Assembly (NCBI GenBank): GCA_946902985.2
Contig: OX336389.2
Span: 1,013,731,441-1,013,795,440, forward strand
Origin: Meconema thalassinum
Taxonomy: Eukaryota; Arthropoda; Insecta; Orthoptera; Tettigoniidae
Reading direction: 5' to 3'
DNA length: 64,000 nucleotides
Below, one piece after another: positions 51,041 through 62,830 of the stretch. Each line of letters begins with the position of its first letter. Positions within the stretch are counted from its first letter, which is position 1. The notes below the pieces were generated by a model. The model was not told where the DNA came from, did no database searches, and saw nothing but the letters and a program-made list of their open reading frames with translations. A program made the translations under genes and the position numbers.

Positions 51041-51890
51041 TTGTTTCTCGTTTCAAACGGTTTTTTTTCTAGTAATGTTAAGAGGGGTGAATTCTCTATG
51101 AATAAGCGTTTGTTTAAATTATTAGGGTTGGTTATTTTAGCTGAGTGTATCTCGATTGCTTCCTTTATGTCAGGGGCTATTCTTTTGGTTCGTGATATAT
51201 GACTTTTAAGCCGGTTTCAATGTTAGTGAAACTGTGTCCTGCATCGAACTTGTGTTCGCATACGGCCGAGTATATCCCGTATTTTATCGCATTTCTGTGC
51301 TCATTGTATCACGTCTCCATTCTTCTACCACTTTGATCAAGGTAATTTGCTTGACACCTGAGTCTTGGCACGTAATTGAATATGCCCCTAGCTTTGAAAC
51401 CGGGTCTTGTTTATTTAGAGGACTGTTTTTCAGATGCTGTCCGTTTGTGTTCATTTTGAATGCTATTTTAATGCCTAGTGTCTTGAATAAATTGGTGATT
51501 TTGTATGTATATACGTTCACGTAATTAAACTGTGCGAAATTTCTCTCAATATTGTCCGGCCTTTGAGTGGTTTTATTTCTGTGGCTGGCTACAATTTGAT
51601 CTGTTTTGCAGGGTGGATAATTATTTTCTTTAGGTATTTGCTTTATCCTGGTTTCATTGTTGTAGTTATCTTTTGACATAGGTATATGCAATGCCTGTGT
51701 ATCATTAAATTGAAGACCGCTAACTTGTGTGCGCTCGGATGGTTAGACTGTCAAATGCATGCGATGTTTGTGTAGGTCTCCGAAAGTTTGAGCATGATAG
51801 TTTACGTTCGATGGTTATGTCGAGATGATTTATTTTCCGATCGGTTTCGGGTTCCTTAGTAAATTTAATAGAGTGGTGTAGACTATTGAT
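51041..51890 (-). pseudogene. PLE GIY-YIG region, decayed
   Basis: Minus-strand translation shows TYKITNLFKTLGIKIAFKMN and KLGAYSITCQDSGVKQITLI, where the GIY and YIG positions are altered and a frame change follows. Further left is ITNPNNLNKRLFIENSPLLT, the C-terminal block. It is clearly older than the copies at 6465 and 25807. Confidence 0.75.
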
Positions 51891-52140
51891 CCCTCACGAT
51901 GGTATCCTCATCTTGACGTGATGTGGGGGCTTGAGACTTCAAATGATACTGCGAACTATGCCGACGGGAGCGTAAGCTCCTGGTAGGGCCACCCATGCCG
52001 GAAAGGTCAAAGGTGATGGGCCAGACTAAGAGGGATACTCTGGTCCTCCAGGTTGGGGGTTGGGCGTAGGCGTAACAACCCTACCCTGTAAAAATCAATG
52101 TTACGGATACCTTACAAGTGCCTCGAATACTGATCACCCG

Positions 52141-53225
52141 ATGACGAACCGGAAAAGGAAACGGTTAATGAGAAGGAAAGCGGATATTATGTTAGCGACA
52201 TGGAATGTGAAAACCCTAAGGAGACCTGGGAAATTGAGAGGGATTAGAGAATAAATGGGAAAATACCGAGTGGAAATAGCTGCACTACAAGATATACGAT
52301 GGAAAGGCCAAGGAATGATAGCGTCAGGGGAACATATACTGATGTACAGTGGAGGAAACACCGGGTATGGTGGTACAGACTTTCTTATACAAAAGTATGT
52401 TAAGTCACGTGTAATAAACTTTAATTCTATCAATGAAAGGATGTGCTCAGTGCGACTACGGGCATAGTTTTATAACATCACCATGTTCTGTGTCTATGCC
52501 CCCACACAAGAGGCAGAAGAAGAAGAGAAGGATAACTTCTACACTAAGTTGGAGCAGGAGGTCAACAAAGTACAAAGACATGATGTGAAAATAATCCTTG
52601 GGGACCTAAATGCCAAAGTCGGGAAGGAAGAGGTGTTCAGGGATATAATAGGGAAGGAAAGTTTACACGAAGGGAGTAATGACAATGGATTGCGGTTGAT
52701 AGACTTTGCCATTGGGAAAGAAATGGTGGTGAAAAGTACTTGGCACCCAAGGAAAGATATCAAGAAGGAGACCTGGGTGTCTCCGTACGGAGTTACAAGG
52801 AATAAAATAGATCATGTGATTATTGACAAATGACATGCATCAGATGTTATGGCAGTAATTAGTTGTAGGGGAGCAGATGGGGACACAGGTCATTACTTGG
52901 TAAGAAGCAAGTACCGTATAGACAAAACATAGATTCAGCAAGGAAACAAAAAAGGTGAAAGGAAGATTAAGCATAATATCGAAAGGCTTCAAAGCAACAA
53001 GGAAGCACAAGATGAGTATAGATTGAAAGTGGGAGAAAACATGGAAAACAATAAGAACCTCTGGGAAGAAGGTAATGTGGAAACTAAATGGGAGTTACTG
53101 AGAAACACCACCTGTGAAGTTGCAGAGGAAACGCTCGGGAGAGACGAATTCAAGAGAAATATACAATGGTGTGATGAAGAATGCTCGGAGGCAATCCATG
53201 AAAGAAACGAAGCAAGACAAAGAAT
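52141..53225 (+). pseudogene. RTE LINE endonuclease and linker
   Basis: One frame carries IMLATWNVKTLRRPGKLRGI, VEIAALQDIRWKGQG, FCVYAPTQEA, IILGDLNAKVGKEEVF and GVTRNKIDHVIIDK, the APE endonuclease motif series. It is interrupted by in-frame stops at 52252, 52465, 52831 and about 52930. The His of the last catalytic block is visible as TGHYL. The linker ends at NEARQRML, where the hAT target duplication begins. Confidence 0.85.
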
Positions 53226-53233
53226 GTTGCAAC

Positions 53234-56200
53234 CAGTGGCGGTTCTTGCTATAGCGCAATGGCGCAATGAACCCCCACTAAATTTGACAATATATTTAGC
53301 ATTTTGTCCCTCTACGTAATAGAAATATTTGTAAGAAAAGAGCGCGGAGTTCAAATGCAGGTAACGAGCGCAAGGGTGTCGAGCCGGCGCAAGATCTCGA
53401 TTGAACCCCCAGTCTTGGTCAATCTTTCCTGCAGGGAATAGGCGAGTAACGTAGATTATGGGCATGGGACAAGCAGCGGGGGGTGTAGAAGGGAAAGAGA
53501 ACGGTGGATACAAGCGAAACGTGTATATGTCCTACACGCATGCGCACTGGTACTGAATTCTTTCAATAGCCCAGCCACTGCCGGCAATGAGCCCAGCACA
53601 GGCTCTTCAAGGTTGCGCGAAAGGTACACACTCTGCCATTTCTTGACGTGTGTGTAAAATAATGCGGTCAATGTGAATATACGGTGAAAGTCGCCTCTAG
53701 GAGCGCTTTTGAATCGGTGCATCATGGCTGCCAAATTAGACTGTTTATATGCGCCCGTAATTTATCCGTGAATTTATCTATATAAAGTAAACTACCTACC
53801 TATTTGTTGTATTTGAAGGCTAATTAAATAAACGATTCAGTTAGATTGAAATAATACCAATAAAATAGCAGAAAAAGGTGTCTTGTTACGCTCCGGAGCA
53901 ACCCAAACCGCTACTGTAATTCCAATATTTTATCAGGTTTAAGTTAGTTACACTGTCAAGAGCGCGAACGTAAATTTCTTTCAGTATTCCCTTGTGCCTA
54001 TTAACTGCGTGAAATTAGTGACTGTGTAATTCGATTATTTTTACCCAACAGGTAGGGAGAAACAATATGGCTTTAAATAGTGTCCAAAGGCTTATGAAAA
54101 CTAACTTTTCCTCTCTTTCGTTTGAGCAAAAAATAGAGATAAAAGCAGTAGGGCAGCCAATGCCGGATCTTGATTTAACCAACCAGACTAAAAATAAAGA
54201 TAAGAGGATTGTTCGGAAATTTAAACCGGACATATACAAGAGAGCAGAATGGATTTGTGGGTGTAATATCGTTAATAGATTTTTCTGTTTCCCGTGTTTG
54301 TGTTTCTCAAATGGGGATGGAGAAGGAAACTGGACAAAAGTAGGTGTCACAGACCTTGGCCATTTGTCACAGAAAATAAAGAAACATGAAAGTTCAAAAA
54401 CACACATGATTGCTCAGCTTGAATTTGATCTCCTGGGTAAGCATGATATTCGACAGCAGCTTGACAGTGCTTACAGACAATCTGTGGAAAGACATAACGA
54501 TCAAGTGCGGAAGAATCGTTTTATACTATCAAAAATCATTGACTGTGTAAAATTCTGTGGTGCCTTCGAATTAGCACTTCGTGGGCATGATGAGACAAAT
54601 GAATCGTCAAATCCTGGCATATTTAGGGGCCTCGTCAATTTTAGTTCAGAGCTAGATGTTGCGCTTAGAGATCACATGTCTAAAGCAACAGTTTTTATGG
54701 GCACCTCGAAAGAAATTCAGAATGAAATACTCTCTTGTATGCTTGAAATCTGTCATGAGAAAATAAAGAAAGAAATATTCACAGTGGACTTTATCTCGAT
54801 AATAGCAGACGAGACGACCGATGTGTCAACGGCTGCGCAGTTGGTCATCGTGTTGCGTTACGTTCTTCCAAGTGGCAAACCAGTTGAACGATTCTGGAGT
54901 TTTCTCTCATCCGATGATCATAGTGCTAAAACATTAGCAGAATGCCTGAAATCTACTTTAAACAACGTACTAGACAATCCGGATAAATTAATTTCACAGA
55001 GTTATGACGGGGCAAACGTTATGAGTGGACGCCATTCAGGAGTTCAAGCTCTGATTCGGAAAGATTTTAAGTATGCACACTACGTTCACTGCTACGCTCA
55101 TATGTTGAACTTGATTATGGCACAAGCTACGATTCAGAATACCGAAGTACGCATATTCTTCGCAGATATGAATGAAATACCCAGCTTCTTTCATAACTCC
55201 CCACAACGATTTGTAGTGCTGAATGAGGTTGTCGGCAGGAGGGTTCCTCATGCTTCCAGTACAAGGTGGAATTTTAAATCTAGGACCGTTGAAGTAGTGT
55301 ACGAGAATAGAAGCGCCCTTATTGAGTGTCTAGAACAACTCGAAAGTACTTCTCGACAGCCATCTACAATTACGCAAGCACGAGGATTGCGTTTAAAATT
55401 AGAACACTTGACTTTTCAATTCTGGTTGGCTGTATTTTACCAAATCATGCCTCATGTTGACATATTGTATAATCAGCTGAAAAAGAGAACATCAGACCCT
55501 CTCGAGACCAGGAATGCAATTTCGAATTTTGAGGCTGCTATTAAAAAGATTAGGGACAGTAAAATTGATGAAATTGGTGATGAACATGACGCCTTACCTC
55601 CACCGGCCAAGTTACAAAGAATACAGCCACGAGTCCCTTAAAGTGTTGCTGCAAAAGAGATTTGTGACACAGTAATATTTCACGCCAAAGAACGGTTCGA
55701 GTTCACTAATCACCTTCTTGCAGGAAATCTTTTCTCATCAGAGAGTTTTGCCACGTATGAGAAGCAGTTTCCACATTCTATTCTTCACAAAGCCTGTGAA
55801 TCATATCCATTCCTCAACAAAGCAAAACTTAGAACCGAATTAGAGATTCTGTATATACGAGAAGATTTCCGGGCTGTTTCAGGCGCTATTCACCTCTTGC
55901 AGTTTCTCCTAGAAAATAGGTTAGCGAATACCTTCAGTGAATGTGTCAAACTCTTGAAAATTATTGTTACCGTTCCTATGACAACATCAGAAGCTGAAAG
56001 GTGCTTCTCAACTCTGAAGAGAATTAAGCCCTTCTTACGCAGTTCGATGGCTGAGAACAGACTAACAGCACTGGCTATGCTATCCATAGAAAGAGAGTTT
56101 GTCAGGGACATTGTGGATTTCAATGAAGCAGTGATAGACAAGTTTGCCTCTATTAAGGAGCGTAGAATGGATTTTACATACAAGCAGTCTGCATAGGATG

Positions 56201-56598
56201 AGTAAATCTATTAACATTTCTAATACTCTCATTATATGCTGTGCTTGCACCTTAGATTGCTGTAATATTTGAAGTGTTACATGTTCTTAATCAGGCTCAT
56301 TACCGGATGGAGCCTGTCATACAGGTTCGTGTTTGTGCGTGTGTTTGAGAGAGAGATCGAGAGAGAAAACTTTGATTTTCACTAATTATGCTGATCCAGG
56401 GTTCAAGTTCTGGTTGAGGGGAATGATTTGAACTCATGGTGTTTGAAATAGCTCATTGTAATGTTCAAAACTCTCTGTACGAAACTTGAGGTACCACATG
56501 TATACTGTTTATTTTTGTAGACGATTAAGGGTCCACCATTTGAGGTGAGTGCGCTTTTCTATTGAACCCCCAGTCCAGAAAGTGACGAGCCGCCACTG
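53234..56598 (+). mobile_element. hAT transposon (ZMYM1-like), complete ends
   Basis: A 3365-bp element flanked by the 8-bp duplication GTTGCAAC at 53226-53233 and 56599-56606, the hAT size. Ends are CAGTGGCGGTTC and, reversed, CAGTGGCGGCTC, so inverted repeats are short and imperfect. A near-complete transposase gene is inside. It is nested in the RTE LINE, which is nested in the PLE, and is therefore the youngest of the three. Confidence 0.95.
54067..56196 (+). pseudogene. hAT transposase (ZMYM1-like), one in-frame stop
   Basis: From ATG 54067 the frame runs 710 codons to the stop at 56194-56196, broken only by TAA at 55639-55641 (codon 525). The N-terminus has a TTF-type zinc finger (WICGCNIVNRFFCFPCLCF, then KKHESSKTHM). 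DUF4371 follows with FCGAFELALRGHDETNESSN, then the catalytic start IIADETTDVSTAAQLVIVLR, SYDGANVMSGRHSGVQ and HCYAHMLNLIM. After the stop comes the hAT C-terminal dimerisation block VPMTTSEAERCFSTLKRIKP and LTALAMLSIE. It would excise and reinsert the element. A single nonsense codon is the only visible lesion; the 524-residue product would lack the dimerisation domain. Confidence 0.9.
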
Positions 56599-56606
56599 GT
56601 TGCAAC

Positions 56607-58470
56607 GGAGAACAAGACAGACAGTGGAGGAATGTAGAGAGAAAAGGAAAAGGGCAAGCAAGTTAAGTAGGGTTAAGAAAAGGCAGTATGGAAGAGAAAG
56701 AATAGAACAATTGGATAAAATTAAGGAGAGTGGGGAGATTCGGAGATTTTATGAAAGATCAAGAGAATTGAGGAAAGGATTCCAACCACGAGCAGTCTTT
56801 TATAAGGACAAAGAAAGAAATTTTATAGGAGATAAGAACAAGATGTCGCAGAGATGGCACGAATATTTCACAGAGCTACTCAATGGACGGGGTGAAGAGG
56901 AAACCACGAATGGGGAAGAAGAGGAACATGTAGGAATTGATGAGCAAGAAGAAGTTGAAACACCGTATTTAGAGGAAGTTAGAGATACAATCAAGGAATT
57001 AAAGCCGCCAGAGATTACGGAATAGAAGCGGAGTTGCTAACATTCGATGGAGAGATAATGGTAAAAGCAATACATGAACTAATAAAGGAAGTATGGACGA
57101 AAAAAGAAATGCCCAGGGATTGGACTCTAGGAATAATATGTCCTTTGTATAAGAAAGGGGATGCATCAGTATACGGCAATTATCGTGGGATTACTCTGTT
57201 GGACGTAACATATAAGGTGTTCATTTATATTTTAGGCTCTCGACTGGAGCGTTGTGTAGAGAAAATATTGGGTGACTATCAAGCTGGATTTAGGAGGAAT
57301 CGCTCTACAATGGACCAGATATTTGTAGTGAGGCAGATACTGGAGAAATTTTATGAACATGATAAGCAGCTGGATCAACTGTATATATAGATTTTAGGCA
57401 GGCATATGACAGTTTAGATAGAAAGGAGTTTTTTAAAATTATGAAAGGGTTTACGATCCCGATAAAATTGGTCAAGCTGACAGAAATGACTATGGAAACC
57501 ACAATCTGTAAGGTTAGATTAGAACAAGAGATGTCCGAAGAATTCAATGTAGAAAGGGGTTTGTGACAAGGAGATGTAATTTCTACATTACTTTTTAATG
57601 TAGCTCTAGAAAAAGTAATTCAACAACTACCAATCAATCCAGGAGGGACCATATTTAACAGACAAGTGCAGATGATAGCATATGCGGATGATGTAGCATT
57701 AATTGCAAGGAACAGTAAAGCATTAGAAGAGAGCTATATCCTGTTGGAAGAAAGGGCACGAAAATTAGGATTAAAAGTGAATACAAGTAAAACTAAGTAT
57801 ATGAAGATGGGAGACTCCAGAGAGGCAAAAAGAGAGGCGTATATTAAATTAAATGGGAAAGAATATCAAAGAGTAGAAGAATTCAAATATTTGGGCTCAA
57901 TTATAACTGAGGATAACAGAACTTGAGTGGAAATACAAGAAAGAATTAAAAGTGGAAATAGATGCTATTACGCTCTGCAAAGCATGTTTAAATCCAGAAA
58001 TGTTAGTAGGAATACTAAAGTAATAGTTTACATTACAATACTAAGACCTGTGGTTATGTATGGATCGGAAGGTTGGGTTCTCAATAGAAGAGAAAAAGAC
58101 TGGCTGCTAAGATACGAAAGGAAGATCGTGAGGAAAATATACGGGCCAGTGGGAGAGGAGGAATGTTAGAGAATAAGGACAAATGTGGAACTACAGGAAC
58201 TCTTCGGACATGCAGATATAGTGGTCAAAATTAAGCAAGGGAGGATAAGATGGGCAGGACTTATACAGAGAATGCCAGAATCACGTAGCGTCATAAAGGT
58301 GTTTACACGAAGACCGGATGGAAGAAGGAGGAGAGGAAGACCCAAGAGATGTTGGATAGAGGACATGGATGACAACCTTAAGAGTCTGGGAATCAGGAAC
58401 TACAAATGGTAGGCGGAAGATAGAGATGAATGGAGGCAGGTGATAAAGGAGGCCAAGGTTCTTCAGGGAC
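56607..58470 (+). pseudogene. RTE LINE reverse transcriptase
   Basis: Resumes after the hAT duplication with RRTRQTVEECREKRKRASKL. RT blocks are GNYRGITLLDVTYKVF, DYQAGFRRNRSTMDQIFVVR, FRQAYDSLDRKEFFK (motif A), MIAYADDVALI near 57672-57704 (motif C) and EFKYLGSIITEDN. The C-terminal LQELFGHADIVVKIKQGRIR and RWAGLIQRMPESR are typical of the RTE tail. Frameshifts near 57010 and 57390 and stops (for example TGA at 57563-57565 and 57924-57926) kill it. Confidence 0.88.
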
Positions 58471-58513
58471 TGTAGCGCCGACCAGTAAGTAAGTAAGTAA
58501 GTAGACTATTGAT

Positions 58514-59640
58514 GGCTTGGAGTATTGTTTCTTCGCTTGTTGAATCAGTGTCGTAAGCACATATTACGTACATCATCCACGTATCGTTTCCACTGTGCAA
58601 TTCCCTTTGTCGAGTTAATTTCTAAGAACTCATTTTGCAATGTGTTTACCAAAATGTCGGCTATTAGCCCACTTAGCAGTTGGCCCATGTCTAAGCCCTC
58701 TGTTTTCACGTCTATTTTATAATCGAATTGAAGCACGTTTTGGTTGAGAACGACTCTCAGTAATTGCGCGATCTCTTCAGTTTCTTTTATCGAGTTGTTT
58801 GTCTTCAAATTGTTTTCAATTATGTTGATGGCTTCATTTATTGGAATATTGGTAGACATGTTTGTTATATCGAATGATACTAGCCAAAAGCTAGGTTTCA
58901 TTTGTAGCATGTTTAATGCAGTTACTAGTTCTGATGTGTTCTTTACTGAATTGTTTTTGTTGATGTTTAAGTGGTGTTTTAAAATTGTCAGTAATTCTTT
59001 ACTGATTTTGCAATTTGGCGTGTTCCTGCATTTAACTATTGGTGTTATTGGGCATTCCCTTATGTGTATTTTGGTAGTCCTCTTAAGGAGGGTAATTTCG
59101 GGTTCATGTTCAATAGTTATGATTTTTCGTCTTTGGTTAATACGATTTCTGTTTCATTTAACGCACTCTTTATTATTTGTCTTTGGAATTTGTTGGTGTA
59201 GTCTCTTCCTAGTTCCTTGATTGCATTGTTGTGCAGAAATTCTATTGTTCTGTCAACGTCTTCTGTTTCATTCAGGATTACTGTGGTATTACCTTTGTCA
59301 GCTTTCGTTATGACCAAGGCCTGTTCTTCTATTTCAATGAGTTTGCCTCATTAATAATATGTTGCCGTGGATGTTGTTGCATTTGTTCTCTCGTTTGAGG
59401 ATTTTTTGGCCTCGTTGGTAGCTACGTTTTATGTTAAATCCCTATCTTGTACCATAAGTTTATGGCTGGCTATCTCAATGTCCGCAATTAATTGTTTGAT
59501 GTTGTGAATTGTGTGTGCGTTTTCACAAGTGTATTTCATTCGTTTGTCTAACACATTCATTTCTTTTGCGGAAAATATTATGTAGTTTACCCTGCCGTGC
59601 AAGTTGAATTCAATGTTATTAATATGTTATTCGTTAGGTA
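58514..59640 (-). pseudogene. PLE reverse transcriptase, N-terminal and core part
   Basis: Minus-strand translation includes VITKADKGNTTVILNETEDV (59117-59317), the N-terminal PLE RT signature absent from the first copy. The core at 58545-58910 has FDITNMSTNIPINEAIN (motif A) and WKRYVDDV (motif C). Frame breaks separate the pieces. Confidence 0.82.
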
Positions 59641-59739
59641 TAATATTTTGTGTGTCTCCTAGACTTTTAATTTGTTTTCTAGTGATTCGTGTTTTCTTGT
59701 TTCTCTTGTTTTGACAGTGTTGTGTACGTTTTCTGTGAA

Positions 59740-62700
59740 GATGAATGTTGATAGCCTTAAAGCAAAAATAGATGATGTTGAGAGCAATATTGTAATTAAT
59801 ACTGAAAACTTAAAGAGGATTTGAGGACAATGTAAAAGCTCTTAGAACTGAAGCGCAGACCACTGCAGCCAACTCACGAAAGAACATGCGGACAGCATTA
59901 AAATATGTTTAGGATCTATGTAAAGTCAAGTGAATGCTATAACATTTAGATTATAAGGGAATTTAAAATGTTTAGGGTCCGATCTATCTAAGTAGCATAT
60001 TGGAGACAAGCTAACCAGGATAGCATAGACGAGGTAAAACAACAAATTTCCGATACCACTAGTGCCTTACGCTCAGAGATAAGCACTAATAATGATCTAA
60101 TGGTCAATAACCAATGTGTATTACAATTTCAAATAGAGACAGTCAGGGATGAAGTGTATAAAATAGAACAAGGCCTTGAGAAGAATATGAAGAATTTACG
60201 TAAAGGGGTAGAGAGATACCCGCTCTTAAGAAGAACGTGAACGTAGGATTAACTAGTTTGAGCAGAGGAGTGAAAGAATAGATGATCAACCTAGAGAAGA
60301 ACATACAAGGAAAAATGATGAACATAGAACAAAAGCTAGAATAACGAGTATCCGTTTTAGAGAAGAATTTAGACCAGGAAATAGGGGAAGATCGAGACCG
60401 GCTGAGTAGCTTGACCCTCGATAAGATACCCGGAGAGAGGTGAAAAGTGATTTAAAATTAACTAATTTGAAATAGAGGAAAAAATGAAAATGATGGAACA
60501 AAAGAGGGTAGCTAGTATAGAAGTAGATTTTAAAGATAGATATCCGGTGAACCGTCTAGAACAAGCAGTTGGATTTCCAGGTACAATGAATATGCTTGGG
60601 CTAGAGAATAGAGAAAACGTATTCACGACACCCAGTATGGCATCACAAAATGTAACAATAATGAGTTCTAACGATAAACCCAGAACATTTTCAGGAGCTA
60701 GAGGGGTTAGTCCTGTCTAATTCTTGAGAGATTTTAGAGAAAACATGAAAACAGGATAACTAGAGACCGGAAAATGCCAGTTATCGAACGATCTCTCGAA
60801 TATGGAGTACTTACGTGGTTCAGGACGTTCCGTTACTCGTTTAAAAACTAGAAGAATTTGTGTCAGCACTTATTAGGAGATTCTGGAGCCTCGAAAACTA
60901 GCAAAGCATAAGAGCGGAAGCATATTCAAATAAATATTCTTCTTCGCATCGGGCACATAACACAGCGTATATCACAGCACAGCTCACGATGTTGCAATTC
61001 TTACAACTGCCAATGCCTGAAGAGGAGCTGATACAGGCAATAATACGCCAAAATCCAACCGAGATCCAAAGAATCATGGGTGAATAGACTTAAAGAGTGT
61101 GACGAGATCTTGAGGCGTCTCGACCACACTAGTGAATATGCAAAGAAAATCGAGGGCGGAAAACCGAATGGGTTAATACTGTGGTAGTAGACCAAGTAGT
61201 CCAGACTGAAAAACCTTGTAGGGAGAATAATATCAAGAGGACCCATAAGGAATATGCAGCCAAACGACAGGTGATTCGAACCTGGTTGTTGAAGAGGTGG
61301 ATTTCCGTCGCGACGGCTGCAGAATGATAACGACCTTGGGAACAAATAAAACCAGCAACAACGAGGTGCGCAAGGTCAGAATGGCGAATTCAGACGTCGT
61401 GGATTAGAGAGAAACAGACTGTAAGATAGCAATTATAATAGAAGGAATGTGAATGGGATAATAGCCAAGAACACCGCGAAAGGTAACGCGAGATCTAGCG
61501 ATAACTGCAGAGACTGAGGCGAGACACACAGGTGGAAGAGCGCTAGCAGATGAGTTAAAAACGCCATCTGGAGGTGTGCAGATATACCAACTAGAAATGG
61601 TAGACGAAGATCGCGAATCATTCGAGAAATTGAGACGGTTAGCACAGTCACAGAAGATACATTTGAGGGAGAACACAGATATTTTAAAGGGAGATTGGAT
61701 AACACCAACCCGGTATACGTCATGACTGAACGCAAATCTACTGAGTATCTCATCGTGGGAGATATTGTCTGCAAATTCATGGACCACAACAACACCAAAC
61801 TGAGAGTTTGATAAATCGTATAATCTGATTGACTCATAGGACATCTTGGTGTAGACAATACCTAAGCACTACCGATATTAAAGAAAGGTTTATATGGACC
61901 AAGATGAGGAGTCCATAAAGAAGGTTATCTGCAGCTGTGAATTGTGTCAGAAATGTAAATACACGCCCGAGTTATTCAAGAAGAAACCACGTGCAATTAT
62001 CGCTAGTAAACCTAGAGGGTTATATTCGTTAGATACGAGTATATTCAGTTCGATACCTAGATCACCTCACGACAATCAATATATTCGAGTCACTGTGGAT
62101 GAATTCTCCAAGCTGGTAACGCTACTTCCCATTCAGAAGGCTAATTCGAAGCATGTGATTCGAAGGATTGAGAGGAACGTAATACCCACAGCAGGGAAAC
62201 CAAAAATTCTAATTACAGGCCATGGAACACAGTTTTCATCGGTAGAATTCCAGAATGCCATGGAAAGATTGCAAATATCCTATATATTTAGTTCAATCCA
62301 GTATCCAGGGAGTTACTCTGTTGAGAGAGTGATGGCAGAGATAGGGAAATCCTGTCGAATTTATAACTATGAGGAACACCACAAATGGATGAAAACAGTG
62401 CCCATAATAGAGCATTGTCGTAACTCTACAATCCTTGAGAACACTAATCAGATTCCAAGTGTGTTACATTTGAACCAACAACCGGTTAGACCGTGGTCTT
62501 CAATATTCGATCTTCCGAAGGTTATGGAACCTTCGGTAGCATTGAGGATAGCTAGAGCTAGAGAGAGATTAGAAATCCAGGCCCGGAAGAGACTCAGACG
62601 AGTAGCCAAACGTCGCTATAGTAATAAAAGGGAGTATTATATTTGATCCGCAGACAAGTTTCATCAAATTTGCCTTTACGGATATACAGCATGTTCGCGG

Positions 62701-62830
62701 AGCTATATTCTAGTCCACATAAAGTTGGTATACGACAATAACAGTAATAAAATTGTCAGTATTGAGAACGAACGCCACATTGGAAATGTTAATGCCGCTA
62801 ATCTTCAAAGATTTTACAAGAGAGTCTAGC
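59740..62830 (+). mobile_element. decayed Gypsy-like retroelement lacking RT
   Basis: Plus-strand remnants in order: coiled-coil-like Gag N-terminus (from MNVDSLKAKIDDVESNIV at 59743), a Gag block near 60690-60750 (GARGVSPVQFLRDFRENMKT), a Gag-like PEEELIQAIIRQNPTEIQRI near 61018-61075, then an integrase at 61850-62830. Only about 500 bp separates Gag from integrase, so protease and RT are deleted. No LTRs were identified. Confidence 0.6.
61894..62646 (+). pseudogene. Gypsy-like integrase fragment
   Basis: A 250-codon open frame beginning inside the HHCC zinc finger (CSCELCQKC; the His half is at about 61838 in another frame). It continues with YIRVTVDEFSKLVTLLPIQK and ILITGHGTQFSS, where the second catalytic Asp is replaced by Gly compared with the usual DxGxQF. 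Then SIQYPGSYSVERVMAEIGKS, in which the Glu of VER is present. The C-terminal basic region ends RRYSNKREYYI, and a tail with ENERHIGNVNAANLQRFY follows to 62829. It is probably inactive despite its open frame. Confidence 0.72.

Larger units (their letters stand above)
51891..58500 (+). mobile_element. RTE-clade LINE, full-length-like but dead, containing a hAT
   Basis: Begins CCCTCACGATGGTATCC directly after the 13-bp duplication and ends in (TAAG)n just before its second copy. The 5' leader contains CCCATGCCGGAAAGGTCAAA, typical of this LINE type as far as I recall. Endonuclease is at 52135-53230 and RT at 56607-58470, split by the hAT at 53234-56598. A tail of tetranucleotide repeats instead of poly-A and an APE-type endonuclease with GDLNAKVG support RTE. 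Confidence 0.88.
51041..59640 (-). mobile_element. Penelope-like element, third copy, interrupted by RTE LINE and hAT
   Basis: The minus-strand PLE is split into a C-terminal part (51041-51890) and an RT part (58514-59640) by a 6.6-kb insertion at 51891-58500. The duplication GTAGACTATTGAT (51878-51890 and 58501-58513) marks the site. Outer ends are approximate; no target duplication of the PLE itself was found. Confidence 0.8.
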
